DNA of 64,000 bases from Pardosa pseudoannulata (taxonomy: Eukaryota; Arthropoda; Arachnida; Araneae; Lycosidae). Position numbers and translations under genes: made by a program. This document shows positions 1-12,941 of this stretch, one piece after another. Within the stretch, counting starts at the first letter, position 1. Each line of letters opens with the position of its first letter. The stretch lies in assembly GCA_032207245.1 (NCBI GenBank), contig CM063499.1, positions 41,912,824 through 41,976,823 on the forward strand. Reading direction: 5' to 3'. A model generated the notes under the pieces. It did no database searches. It was not told the origin of the DNA and saw only the letters and a list, made by a program, of their open reading frames with translations.

Positions 1-1728
1 GCCGGATAAGCCGGATGTAATATGTTTTCCCGGATAATCGTTGCATCCTTTTAGCATATCTGAAAGAATGATTTATGATTTTTTGTAATGTAATCTATAG
101 ATAAACCTAATTTTTTTCAGTAAAGCTATTTTTTTACATAATGCTCCATAATACTTAATATGCATTATTTCATGTAGTATATTGTCTAACGTTTTGCATA
201 TTTTTTTATTATATTTATCTTATTTCTCGGTGTATAATTTTTGGCCTGATGTCCTACCATATAATTTTAATATCCGGCTACTGCCAATTATCCGGTATAG
301 TGGCTGGATATGCCGGATGTAATAAGTTTGCCGGATAACCGTTGCAACCCTAGATGGCATGTTTGAAAGAATGATTTAGGATTTTTGTAATGAGATGTAT
401 AGAGAAACCTAAGTTTTTCCATGTAGCTTTTTTTTACATAATGCTCCAAAATACTTATACGCATTATTTCATATAGTATATTGTTTAACATTTTACATTT
501 TTTATTATATTTATCTTATTTCTTGGTGTATAATTTTTGGCCTGATGTACTACTGGATAATTGTAATATCCGGCTACTGCCAATAAATCCGGTATAGTGG
601 CCGGATAAGCCGGATGTAATATGTTTGCCGGATAATCGTAGCATTCATTTAGCATATCTGAAAGAATGATTTATGATTTTTTGTAATGAAATGTATAGAG
701 AAACCTAATTTTTTTTAGTAAAGCTATTTTTTGTACATGATGCTCCATAATAATTAATATGCATTATTTCATGTAGTATATTGTGTAACGTTTTGCATAT
801 TTTTTTATTATATTTATCTTATTTCTGGGTGTATAATTTTTGGCGTACTACCGCATAATATTTTATTTCTGGGTGTTATAATTTTGATGTACTACCTCAT
901 ATTTGTAATATCCGGCTACTGCCAATTATCCGGTATAGTGGCCGGATATGTCGGATGTAATAAGTTTGCCGTATAACCGTTGCATCCTTAGTTGGCATAT
1001 CTGAAAGAATGATTTATGATTTTTTGTATTGAAAGTTATAAATAAACCTAATTTTTTCCATAATGATTGAAAATACTTATAGGAATTATTTCATATAGTA
1101 TATTGTTTAACATTTTGTATTTTTTTGTTATATTTATCTTATTTCTTGGTATATAATTCTGGCCTGGTATACTGCCGGATAATTTGTAATATCCGGTTAC
1201 TGCCAATTATCCGGTATAGTGGCTGGATATGCAGGATGTAATATGTTTGCCGGATAACCATTGCATCTCTAAGTGGCATGTCTGAAAGAATGATTTATGA
1301 TATTTTGTAAATAAACATAATTTTTTTCCTTATAACCTTTTTTACATAATGCTTAAAATACTATAACCCTTTGTTTCATATAGTATATTGTTTAACTTTT
1401 TGAATTTTTTTTGTTATAATTATCTTATTTCTTAGTATATAATTTTAGCCTGATGTACTGCCGGATAATTGTAATATCCGGCTACTGCCAATTATCCGGT
1501 ATAGTGGCCGGATATGCTAGATGAAGTATGTGGTCCGAATAACCGTTGCATTCCAAGCTGGCATGTCTGAAAGAATGATTTATGATTTTTTGTAATGAAG
1601 TGTATAAAATAAACCTAATTTTTTTCCATAATGCTCCAAAATACTTATACGTATTGTTTCATATAGTATATTGTTTAACATTTTGCATTTTTTTATTATA
1701 TTTATCTTATTTTTCGGTGTATAATTTT
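1..1728. repeat. ~300-bp tandem satellite with CCGG-rich hairpins
   Basis: About six diverged head-to-tail units begin near 1, 301, 599, 940, 1214 and 1508. Each has a GC-richer boundary with repeated CCGGATA/TATCCGG motifs and an AT-rich body. The boundary can fold: TATCCGG and CCGGATA flank an 8-nt loop at 927-948. Units differ by indels and substitutions. The array runs into an assembly gap, so its true length is unknown. Short open frames here change between units and are not coding. Confidence 0.9.
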
Positions 1729-1828
1729 NNNNNNNNNNNNNNNNNNNNNNNNNNNNNNNNNNNNNNNNNNNNNNNNNNNNNNNNNNNNNNNNNNNNNNNN
1801 NNNNNNNNNNNNNNNNNNNNNNNNNNNN
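1729..1828. other. Assembly gap of 100 N
   Basis: Exactly 100 N at the end of the ~300-bp satellite. This is a conventional scaffold-gap size, so the real missing length (probably more satellite) is unknown. Confidence 0.99.
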
Positions 1829-3426
1829 CTTTATACAAAGGCTTAGTAAAAAAGGGCTCATATTTAATAAAAAAATAGATAATTAAAAATAAATATATTT
1901 TGATTCATTATTTAAAAAACAATAATAATATCTGGAAAAGGTTAAGACTTACTGCATACAAGAGAACTTTATTTTCTTTGTCTTCCCTAGGATATAACAT
2001 GTTGTTGCTAAAAAAAAAGTTTAAAAGATAATGAATAGTTATAAAAAGAGCAGATATCAATAAAGTACTGTTAATACTTGAATCACATTTCCCTAATATT
2101 TTGTAAATTTTTATTTCCTCACCCTAGAGTTCATAATTAAAATTACTACTAAATAAAAATTTAAAATTCTAAAAATTAAAAAAAAATAAGACAAAAAATC
2201 TTAATTTGGTGCTTTAGGAAAAATTTTGTAAATTCTAAAAAAATATGTATCATAAAAAAACTAATTTTAAATTTATTTCTATTACTTTTCTTAATATTTA
2301 ATCATTTACGATCTCATCAGAATTTTATAATTAAAAAAATACCACTTTTTTAAATTTATTCTAGAATCTAAAAAAAAAAAAATTACCTTAAAAAATCCAA
2401 ATATTTTATAATAATACTTTGTACCAGGAAGTAATAAACAGTAAAAATTCATAATTGATCTTTGCAAATAATAATTTCATTTTTTCTTATTTTTAGATTG
2501 ATTGATTTTAATTTTTTTTTTTCTTTTTAGACTGATTTGAGCACACTACCACTTCAATAAAAGTTACAATTTAAACTGTCTTCCCTAGGCACCATACCTT
2601 TATCAAAAGAGATTTGTTCTAGTATGACTAATTCACTACCTGCATGGTACTGAAACTGGGGGCTTCAGCATCATAATGTGCCTCGAACATATGCTAAGTG
2701 TAAGGTTGCAAAAAAGATTTAGAACTGCTGACTTCATCCAGTTTTTAAAATTTGAAACAAACTTTGTTCTATTAAAGTTTTTTAACTCTTCATCAGATTA
2801 CTTGAAATTTTAAAAATTAATATTTATAAAATATTTTTTTAAATTTGTTTCAAATAACTATAGTATTGAAGATATTAATTCACATACATTATAATACATC
2901 AGATATATTACACTACATAGATTCTTTATAACAAATAGCTGTATTATTATTATTTTCATAAAAAAAGAGTAGTACTAAAAATATTATTGCTCAAAATTTA
3001 ACTGTTTTATTTCTTATAAAAATCCTACATTTAACAGCCTGACAATACATCAAATTATTCCCAAAGGCCGTTTCCAAGTTTATGGGGCTCCCGGAACCCA
3101 GTTCAGTGGGGACGCCAAGTGTGGGAGATATCACCAAATTCTAGAACCCTATTTTCTGTCAAACCTTGCTCTTCTTTTCGGACTCTTCCACCACCCCCTA
3201 AAAAAGGTGGGGGTGTCAATCGGTGCCTTTATTTTAGGGTATTGGGGGAAATGACATGTGATTTGAATATCTGACCCTTATTGGTTCCTGCAACTAACAA
3301 TACTCCAAGACTGCTGAATTTGGATTTTCTAGCATCCATTCCATTCGGCTGTGCTTTGGAGGTTTGTCCATTTTGCCTGAGCTCTCATGGCATTTTTTTC
3401 GTTTTTTAAATTTAATACTGGAGGAA
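1829..3426. other. Gene-free AT-rich DNA
   Basis: Mostly AT-rich sequence with homopolymer runs and no open frame worth naming. A less AT-rich patch at about 3060-3420 directly precedes the Merlin relic and may be the eroded rest of that element, but I could not read transposase motifs in it. Confidence 0.5.
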
Positions 3427-3543
3427 TACACCAATATAATTGAGGGCTTGTGGAGCTAAATTAAGAGATCCCTCCGCTCAGTTCGCAAGTGTGAAAATCA
3501 ATTTGATTCGTACCTTTGTGAATTTATGTGGTGGAAAATGTAA
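3427..3543 (+). pseudogene. Merlin (ISXO2/IS1016-like) transposase relic
   Basis: In the frame starting at 3427 the translation reads YTNIIEGLWS, a stop, then IKRSLRSV and later SYLCEFMWW. This matches the C-terminal signature of ISXO2-like/Merlin transposases (HTNxIEGLW...K...LR...YL.EFMWR). The Glu of the IEG motif is the third acidic catalytic residue in that family. An in-frame TAG-type interruption follows WS, and the rest of the transposase is not recoverable. The copy is dead. No flanking inverted repeats were found. Confidence 0.65.
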
Positions 3544-4593
3544 AAAAATCCGCAAGATACTTTTCAGGATTTTTTAAATCAGATCAAACATGTATATCCA
3601 CCAACAACTCAGGATACTTAAATTAGGTTAGCGCTTTACTTATTTATTTTATGTTTAATTTTCGAAGGGTAACAAGTAATGTTATATTTCACATTTATAT
3701 TTTTTTTATTTACTGCTTTTTGAACTTATTCAAAATTGTCTTAATTTAATACAAAATGAAGAAGAAATATTTTTAAACTGCATCATTTTATAGTGTATTG
3801 CATTGTTAAAAATGATACGCTAAGTAATAAAAGTAATTTTATTATGACCGTCTACCATTATTGTTACGGCAGATCAAGGGGAGCTTTACCTCACTTAGAT
3901 AAGTAAAATCATTTCACTCCCTTTCTTCAGAATTTTCAGCTAAAAATTTATTATTTATTTGAAACATTTACTCCGTTCTTATATTTCCATTTTAAGCTAA
4001 TAATTTTTATAAGTAATTTGTACCGTACTTCATTACTTTTTAATCTTTTGATAGTTTTAAAATAATTTCATTAAATGGCAACCATATTTTATAAATAAAA
4101 CTAAATATTATATAAGCATAATTGCCTAAATATAACCAACTAATGCTTATATTTTGCTTAATTTGCACTTATTGCAAAAATTCCTCACTGTTTAGTTCAA
4201 TAAACAGTACAAAAGCACCTTTAAATACATTAAAAACTCAAAATTTGTATTCATCTTAACAAAATTTCAAACCTTTTCTTGTTCAAAACATGCTTTGAAA
4301 TTGGGTATAAACTTAATACACAAATTGTAAACATCACTTGGCGATCACTTGTACAAAAATAGAGCCAAAAACATGGCGGCGGGGCCCCCAGAACTTGGAA
4401 TTTACCTTCCCAAATATTAAAAAGTTTATAAATACCATTCTTGACAGAATTTGATTCCAACAAAACCAGGTCCAGCAGCATTTACTGGTCCACTTTTTTG
4501 GGTGAACCTGTAGAAAAGGTAATCATGAGAACAGGAAAGGAAAAGAATACTAAGCTTAGAATACATTTTTAAAGAATAAAAATTTCCTAAATA
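3544..4593. other. Gene-free AT-rich DNA
   Basis: No coding, RNA-gene or repeat structure recognised. The short open frames at 4251-4629 have no family resemblance and run into the adjacent mobile element. Confidence 0.5.
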
Positions 4594-5360
4594 CAGGGTA
4601 TCTGCCAAAATAAAATGTTTCAAATCCATGACTTTTCATGACTTGCCCTGATTTAGCAGATCATTTTCCATGACTTTAAAAAGCTTTCGTTAAAGTATAT
4701 ATGAATAAAACTTCTGATGTACATGCAAATAAAATATATGCTTTTAGAGAAATTACAGGAATTTTATCATAAAAAAACTATAAACTTACTTTATAAGTGT
4801 TAATAAACTCACATACATAAAAATAAATTGTTGTATCTACATACCTAAGTTTAATCATATAGCAATTTGTCAATCAAAATGTTTCCAATTTGAATTCAGG
4901 GTACTTTGGTATTATCCAGGTGACCATGAATAATAGTCAAATATAACCCTATGATGTTTATATACAACATCCCTAGAGATAAACTTATATTTTGTGCAAA
5001 AATCTTAACTCATTTTTATTAAAAAATTATTATTATTATACTAATAAAATTTTAATCTACAATTTAAGAAAAATCCATTATAATATACATTTACCCACCC
5101 ATTAAGCTTTCTTGCTTTGAGTTTCCTTCGTGAACGAATTTTACTTGGCAATAGGATAATACATAAATACCAAACTCAGTAACTTCAGCCAAATGACAAG
5201 TAAAAATAGAATTAAACAATTCAATGCATTTTTTTTAATCAGGTAGTTTAGCGGATCCATGACTTTTACTCATTTTACTTGAAAAATCAAGACTTTCCAT
5301 GACAAAATTAATCCATTGTCTAAATCCATGATTTTCCATGACTTCCAAACTCATCCCCTA
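4594..5360 (+). mobile_element. hAT-like non-autonomous element A, copy 1
   Basis: Begins CAGGGTATCTGCC and carries clustered CATGAC motifs just inside both ends (4627-4675 and 5255-5345). The body is repeated at 18967-19755 (opposite strand), 25062-25819 (same strand) and partly at 20440-20725. The class is inferred from the CAGGG terminus and from the perfect 8-bp target duplication of the 25062 copy. The right edge of this copy is approximate. It has no coding capacity. Confidence 0.75.
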
Positions 5361-6302
5361 TAGAGATGTTTTAGACGACGTAAATTCAATACAATTACAT
5401 TTACTTTACGAATAATTCTCATATACTGATTTCAAACTATTTGAATCATCCTAATTATTTTATTTATCGAATTTGAACTATTATAAATCAATTGAATACA
5501 TATTTTTCATTCAGAGATTACATAAACATTTATAAAATAAATAATAATAACAATAAACTTACGACATTGCTTTAGCACTTAGATTTAAATGCAATAACGT
5601 TTGAATATCCAAACCCGTGTTCCTGATTTCGAGATTTTGAGAAAACAAACAAAGTTGTTGCCACTTACATATGCAATTTTTCGTGTCAATTAAGGACCAG
5701 ATGCAGGCTGGAACGTTCTAATCACAACTAGATCAGGTGGGGACTTATGATCACAACTTTTTAAAATTTGTATGTAGGCTGGAACACAAAATTGTGAAAA
5801 TTATCCTAAAATGTTGTAAGACCTAGGGGAGCTTTCATAAGTAATTGAGAATCAAATAAAGATAACAGAGCTTCTTGAAGTGAGTAGAATGGCAGAATTT
5901 AAAATTTAAAATTTCGTAGAAAATTAATTGACGATGGAGAGACCTTAAAAATCCATTTGAGTTTGATGAAATGGAATTTATCCGACTTTTAAAATTCACT
6001 AAAATTGGGGCTACTAAGTTGATAAACTTCGGCAGTGAAAGTGAAAATAAAACTGGCTGCTGCTGTAATGCGTACTTTGTTGATGTTTCATAACTATAAA
6101 GTAAAAGAATTACAAGGAATTATTCACATTTAGTCGAAATTACGAATTTTAAGTAATGTTGACACTGGATAAAAATTCACTTTGTTAAAATAAAGAGATT
6201 AACATGGCGAATAAAGTTTAAAGTTATATAAATTCATTCCTTTATTATTTTTTTTATTTCGTTAATTAAATAGAAAAATAACTATTACATATAATACTTC
6301 TT

Positions 6303-6304
<2 letters not shown>
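5361..6304. other. Gene-free AT-rich DNA
   Basis: No gene, RNA gene or repeat family recognised between hAT-like element A and the (TA)n run. Confidence 0.5.

Positions 6305-6356
<52 letters not shown>
6305..6356. repeat. (TA)n microsatellite
   Basis: About 26 TA dinucleotides. Downstream, a block with the ACTTTCAGTTAAAAA and AACACTTGAACTAG motifs occurs twice (about 6385-6500 and 6545-6710), a short direct duplication. Confidence 0.95.
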
Positions 6357-6365
<9 letters not shown>

Positions 6366-6699
6366 GAAATATATATATTACATATAATACCTTTTAAAAA
6401 ACTTTCAGTTAAAAAAACTATATATATTAGTTATTTAACCATATATATCAGATATACAGAAATATATATATTTCTGTAACACTTGAACTAGAAAACAGCT
6501 GTACATAGTGTGTGTGTGTGTGTTTATTAATTGAATTGTTTGTGTTTCCTTTTAAAAAACTTTCAGTTAAAAAAAGATTATTCCAAAATGATGAATGCGA
6601 GCGATGCTGTTATTTAACCATTATTGCAAGTTCCTGTAAATAGTGTTATTAAATCAGTATGATAATTTCTAAAGCTGTTTTTCTTGAATAACACTTGAA

Positions 6700-6860
6700 C
6701 TAGAAAACAGCTGTTTTCTAGCTCACTAGTGAGCTCAGTGTCTGGTACAGGGTACAGAGAGCTCACTAGTGAGCTCTCTATATCCTGTATCAGACACTGA
6801 GTAATCGCTAATGCGATTACTCTTTGATAACAGCGGTGAAAGCAGCAGCTATTACCGCTG
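6700..6860. repeat. Chain of five adjoining palindromes
   Basis: Five inverted repeats lie end to end. 6700-6721 is a perfect 22-bp palindrome and 6720-6735 a perfect 16-bp one. 6734-6801 is a 68-bp near-perfect hairpin centred at 6767/6768 whose inner 24 bp are perfect. 6799-6822 has a 10-bp stem and a TAAT loop. 6831-6860 has CAGCGGT/ACCGCTG arms. The first four overlap by 2-3 bp. No gene or known element explains them. Confidence 0.9.
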
Positions 6861-7419
6861 ATAACCTAATGTCAAGGGCAATGTTGTCACTTTGCCTAAT
6901 TATATTATTAAAAAAAAGGACAAGACACAGTTCCAAAGATTAGCTAAATAAAATCCTTACCCTTGACAAGGGAGAGCCAGTGACATAGAGACGGGAAGAA
7001 AGGAGGTATATCATGCCTAATTCAGCTAATCGGAATTTCAGAATATCAGTAGTAAAAATGCCTTACTTCAACGGGTTATTTCACATCATTGGGTACTTTT
7101 AGCGCCTTTCTGTGTCCAGCGGTTTGTGAGAAGATAACCGCACATACACAGACAGAATAAGATTTATAGTTTGGATATATAATTGATAGTAACTACTGAT
7201 TCCTGTTTTCGGTGCTACACACAAAGTCGATAGAAAACTGCAATTTTGCTATAATGCATGCTTTCAAAATATTAACTTATTCTATACATGCTCAAAGTAT
7301 CGTATTCAAACAGACACAAACATCAATCGAGAAATAATAGTCTAATTTCTGGTCAATTACAATAATTTTTCTATAATACGGATATGAGAAAGTAAAAATA
7401 TGTAGTGAATAAATATCAA

Positions 7420-7525
7420 CCATTGTGGGGGGAAGGGAATTATTTTATAATGATAATTCCCTCCCCCCCCTTTGCGCCATGGGTTAATCACGGTTAGCCA
7501 TTAAACTACTTTGGTGAGACCGGCC
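7420..7525. mobile_element. Harbinger-like MITE, partial copy
   Basis: The right half matches the MITE family at 35939, 43502 and 44189: GGGTTAATCACGGTTAGCC, then a TTTGGTGAGACCGGCC terminus followed by TTA. The left half is replaced by a G-rich/C-rich inverted repeat (about 7426-7472), so the left terminus is missing or rearranged. It lies about 320 bp upstream of the BOLA1 start codon. Confidence 0.6.
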
Positions 7526-7845
7526 TTAAATAAGAATTAGAAGTTTTCATAGTAGTATTTGTTCTATAATGAGTAATACATAATTTTAACCTATAGCTGA
7601 ATGATTCCGTCATGAGTTGTATTTTTTATGAATTTGGTTTTGAGATTGGCAACTTAGGAAAATTGTTTACAAATAAATCCGCGTTTAGCTTGAGTTTCGT
7701 CGTTTTTAAATATTTTTCTAAATTAAAAGGAAGAGTGAGAAATGAGTATCTTTAGGCATTTCAAATTAATTGGTTTGTATTTATTCATACAACTTAATAT
7801 TTTTAAAGTTTTTTATTAATTATTTACTAAATAATAAATTTTAAA

Positions 7846-7959
7846 ATGAATACACTAAAATATTATTGCCCCTTACTTTTAGGTTCCACTGGACTATTTC
7901 GAAATGTGCCGTCCGTCTCTGAATTAATTTTACGAAACTATTCTTCAGAATCATCGGAA
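7846..7959 (+). CDS. BOLA1: BOLA1 exon 1 (presequence)
   Basis: Codes residues 1-38, rich in Leu/Ser with Arg19 and Arg30 and few acidic residues until the end, as expected of a mitochondrial targeting peptide. The donor is GAA|GTAATA in phase 0. Reading through the donor gives an unrelated hydrophobic tail and then a stop. Confidence 0.85.
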
Positions 7960-9879
7960 GTAATAATCTTTCTTAATCATTTTACTTTGATAAATCATAT
8001 TTATATTGTGTTAGTTGATGAAATTATAAAATAATTAAGATTGTTTCGAAAATACAAAGAAATACGAATAAATGTGTTTAATATATTTTTTGTTATGGTT
8101 CAATTAAGTCCAGCATTGCTTAAATTAAACTGGTAATTCCTCATGAAGTTGATCACCACGTTGTACTGTATGCCATTGTAGTTTTATGATTATGTGAAAA
8201 TAAAACTGATATGAATCAATCTGCTTTGTACACATTAAGTTTGATACAACTTTCAATATTCCCCTAGAGTAGGAGTGGTCAAAAGTCAATTTGCAAATTG
8301 AATGGTGATCAAGGTATGAAAGAAATGACTAGAGGTCATTTATGAACTTTGTTCCTGATTTGGAAGTACAGTGAAACCTCTCTGTGCCGAGAATATTTGG
8401 CCGCTCTGAAGGGTTTCATTTACTATTATAAGATAATTAATATAAAGCGTAATATAAACAAGTCGGACATATATTTCTTATGTAAATGAAATTTAAAACA
8501 TATCTAAAGAGAAAATAATACTTTATTTCATGCTTCTTTACATTAAAAAAAAAAAAAAAAAAGGCTACAATTTGTTTCTGTTTGTTCTGCAATCTTCGTA
8601 CTCCTTCAAAATCAAACTCTTTTCTTTAATGACTTTGTTGATTTCCGGTCTTCTGCAGTTAAATAATTCAGCTAACTTTTTTGCCGATTTGCCTTTCTCA
8701 TATTCACGTAGAACTTCAATGCTCTACTTGATTTTTTATCTGGGCTATGTTTAATTTCAAGGTTTCAGTTCCATATAAAAGTACTGATTTAACTAACAAT
8801 TTAAAAAAGTTTAATTTAACTTTCAATTTTATATTGCCAGTTTTCTAAATTTTACTTAAACGTCTGTAACAACGAGTTTTTGAGACTCTGTCGTAAATGT
8901 CCTCATCTGTACGTCCTTGGGCACTTAAATTTGCCAAGATAAGAAAAGAATTTACATCTTCAACCAGATTGTTTTCCAAGAGTAATTCATTGCTTGTTTT
9001 GCCATTTATTCTTAGGGTTTTAGTTTTAGACTTATTTATATATAATCCCATTTTCTAAGCACTTTTTTACTATATTATCTATTATCTACTGCAGGTTGTT
9101 AAATCTAGAGGATATCAATACAATACCATCTTTAAAGTCAAAATCTTCTAAAGTGAAAGCAAAATTCCACCTTATGCCTAATCTTTTACCTTTAATTGTT
9201 TCTCTCATTATCCAATCAACTATGAGGATGAATAGGAAACAAAACAGAACCCAGTCCTGTCTGATACCTGTTTCAACAAGAAAAAATTCAGTTAATTTCC
9301 CCTCTACTTAGACTGTTGCTTGGCTATTGTTGTATAATTTTTTAATAATGTTTATAAGTTTTTGAAGGATTCCATAAACATCCAAAACTTGTCATAACAT
9401 ATCTCTGTTTTCAGAATCAAATGCTTTGCTGAAGTCTGTGAAATTTAGGAACAGTGTTGCATTATTTTCCAAGCACTGTTGAGTTATATTTGATGAACTG
9501 TACAGAGTTATGTATATATTTACTTATATAGCTGTACATCAATATTAATTTCATTTTTTGATGTATATATATTATTTTTTTCTAGAGTTTTGTTGCAATG
9601 CTGAAAAAGAAACTCTCAGATTCATTGCAGGTAAGTTTAGACTAAAGAATTATTTTTTGGTTTAGAGGCTTTATTAAAATTATAAAGCATTTAATTCTAT
9701 TAAATATTGTCAAAGAGATTTGTTCACACATGCATTTATATATATACACACACAACACACCATTAAATGATAAAATAGAATTTAATTAAATGATAAAATA
9801 GTTTTTATAAATATTGTTTATTCAGACATTGTTTGTGAATATTTAATGTAATTAAGGAAAGTTAATTTTAAAACATTAA

Positions 9880-9910
<31 letters not shown>

Positions 9911-12903
9911 TTTTGTAAAATAATTTCTGACTTTAATTTTAGAAACAAAACAATTAAAAATTTTATTTTATATGCTATAAAACCATAAATAAATAATATA
10001 TTATAGCATAAATATAGCTCAATTTTAATTTCAAAATAAATTTATTACTCAATAGATAAAATAAACTCATAAATAGTTAAGTATATTAAATGCAAGTGCA
10101 TTTTGCAATCTTAAATTTGGTTTAAGATGTATAGTATTTAAATTTTATCAACCAAGTAGAGCAGATCCTCCCTTGACACCCCCCCCCCAGAAATGTAGGT
10201 ACAACTAATATATAGTAAAAGTTCTATACTACAATGGATCAGACTGAATGTTTGACTAAAAAATGACACAACAAAGAGAGGAGTAAATTGTAGGGTTTGC
10301 CATACTTGGCGCTTTATCACCCGTTTTTCAGGAGGCACCAACATGTTGAGTCAAGCCAGGTAAATTAATTTAATGTAGCATCTTCACAGTTCTTCTATAG
10401 TATATTATTATCTATTTATTATTGGTCTTATAGCATATAAAATAAAATTTTTAATTGTTTTGTTTCTAAAAATCAGGAATTATTTTACAAATCTTAAAAA
10501 AAAAAAAAAATTTAATGTTTCAAAATTAACTTTCCTTAATCCCATTAAATAAAAAATCCCATTACAAAAAAAATATATATGAATGAACAATATTTATAAA
10601 AATTCAAGTATAATTTAACTCTTAATTTCCCCCTTTTGTTGCACTGTTATTATATTTTTCATTTTCCATAGCTTACTATAAGTACAGCTACCTTATTTCC
10701 GTCGAAAATCTGCTCCTGCTCATAACACAGCCTTCTGGTTTTTTCACGCGAAATTGTTGGTGCTATTTAAAAATCACCAAGAATAGGAGGGGGCACTTGT
10801 TTCTTCAGTAGTACCATACGTTTGATACTATCTTTTACTGTAATTTCTTTGATTTATTTTCAATTATCATTTTGTACTAAGTGATATTATTCTTATTTAT
10901 TATAGTTACTGATGATTTGTGCTATTATAGTATGGATTTTTAAAAGCTTAGTTATAATGAAAACATAAATTAGAAATGCAACATCAGTATGTAATGTAAT
11001 GTGAATTTCTAAAATTTTAGCCAGAATATTTAGATGTCATAAATGAAAGTGATAGACATAATGTACCAAAGGGTAAGTTAAAGAAATATATTTTCCCCTT
11101 ATTTTGTTATATAATATTTATCTTTGCATGTGTAGAATTTATTTATAGAAAGATGTTTACAGTCATAGGTTACATTGTGAGTTGTTTTAGTCTTAAATCT
11201 TCTCTATAATAATTATATTTGTAGAGGGAGGGAGGAAATTTAGCTTTAATAGTGGATGGCAAAAAGCTGTGCTATGCCACTAATTATATGAATTGTCATT
11301 TGACATTAATATTGTTAATTTGCGTTAAAAAAAACTGTGAAAGACCTTTTGAGAAAACAATAATACAGCAACAGAAAAGCACAGAGAATACAGTAGCATC
11401 ATGTTGAATTTCATATTAAAGTGAAATGAAAGTGGTGATTGGCTTTTCATTTTGAGAGTGCTCACACTAATTTTACTTTATAAATATGTAATATGACTGC
11501 TGAGAAGTACGTTTTAAATGCCAAAGGCGTAGTGAGCTATATATTTGGCAGGCTGCATTTTAGACATTCCTGCATCAACTAGACCAGGGATGGACAAACT
11601 TTTTCGGCCGCTGGCCAAAAATTGGAAAAAAATAAATTTGGGGGGAAAGATAATTTTTTTTTTAATTTTAAAAAACAGAATACAAGTATTATAGCTTAAA
11701 TGTGTTAGAGATGAATGAAATTACGATTTCATTTTTAAAAGTTAATTATACTGAGGTTCGAAGTGAGATGTACTGATTTTAAGGAACAATGCTAAATTCT
11801 CATCTGTCAGTCTACTTCTGAAATTATTCTTTCTAAGGTTCAAAGTTGAAAACACTTGTTCACATATAAGAAACAAATATACCGCTGATCTTCTGGGCAT
11901 GAGATAATAAATTTGGGATATAATATTTAAACAAAGTAGAAAAGGAGAGGGATATATAATGTATAAATATATATTTCTTTTAATTTGTCTCGGACCAGCA
12001 ACTTGAAATTCTATCCGAGGGCCAGATAAAACCTTCCAGTCGGTCGTAGTTTGCCCATCCCTGAACTAGACCATATATATGCTAGACCTTCCATGTTAGT
12101 CTCAGCAGTAGGGGTTAGATCACAAGTATAAGACTTCCCTAAGCTGCAGATTTATATGTAAACTATTAAAATTTGAAAAGATTTGACAACTTTTAAAAAT
12201 TTTACTAAATTTTACACTTTTAAAATTCATGATATTTATAAAATTATTAATTTAACAATCTATTATTCTGTAATATATCTGGTTTTAGTAGTATATTAAG
12301 ATTTAGATTATATAAGTATTAAATTTTTATGTTTTCCCTATTCCATAGAGTCCATGCCTATATTCCTAAATTGCAATAGAATAATCATAAAATTATAAAA
12401 TTCTATGATTCGAATATGTGATTATAATTGATAATAATTCAATATTCGGATTCGACAAAAATTCGTAACGTTATATATATATGACATGGATGAGTGGTTA
12501 AGGCATGGAAGACACATTTCATTTCATATGTAAAAACTTCTTTATTGTAATCCTTCTGTCCATATCTATGTCATATAGCAATCCTTGGTTCTCATACTTT
12601 GCCACGGCAAGCGTGGAGGATGTTATCAGCTTGAGTTCCTGCTCAGAACTGTCTTTTTCTGTCGTTGGCTAAGCAAAATTGCAATGTCTACTTCTGCATC
12701 AGCTCTTTTACTCTAAATAGTTCTGCTCGAGGGTGTGTCTTTCTCCTATTACGTTAACGTTAATGAGTTCTAACTATTTTTAATTATAACTCGCTTAACT
12801 GTTAACCCCCTTTTTAAACCTGACATATATATATATATATCAGGTTCTTTTTATACTAAAAAATAACATTTAACATCTGTAACTGATAAAATTACAGGCA
12901 AGA

Positions 12904-12941
<38 letters not shown>

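Noticed and set aside
1580..1878. Open frames spanning the first N gap
   Set aside because: They read through 100 undetermined bases and satellite DNA.
9096..9311. 71-codon + strand frame
   Set aside because: Antisense shadow of the LINE reverse transcriptase relic.
12483..12520. tRNA-like start GGATGAGTGGTTAAGGC
   Set aside because: Resembles the D-arm of Leu/Ser tRNAs but no B box, anticodon stem or acceptor pairing follows.
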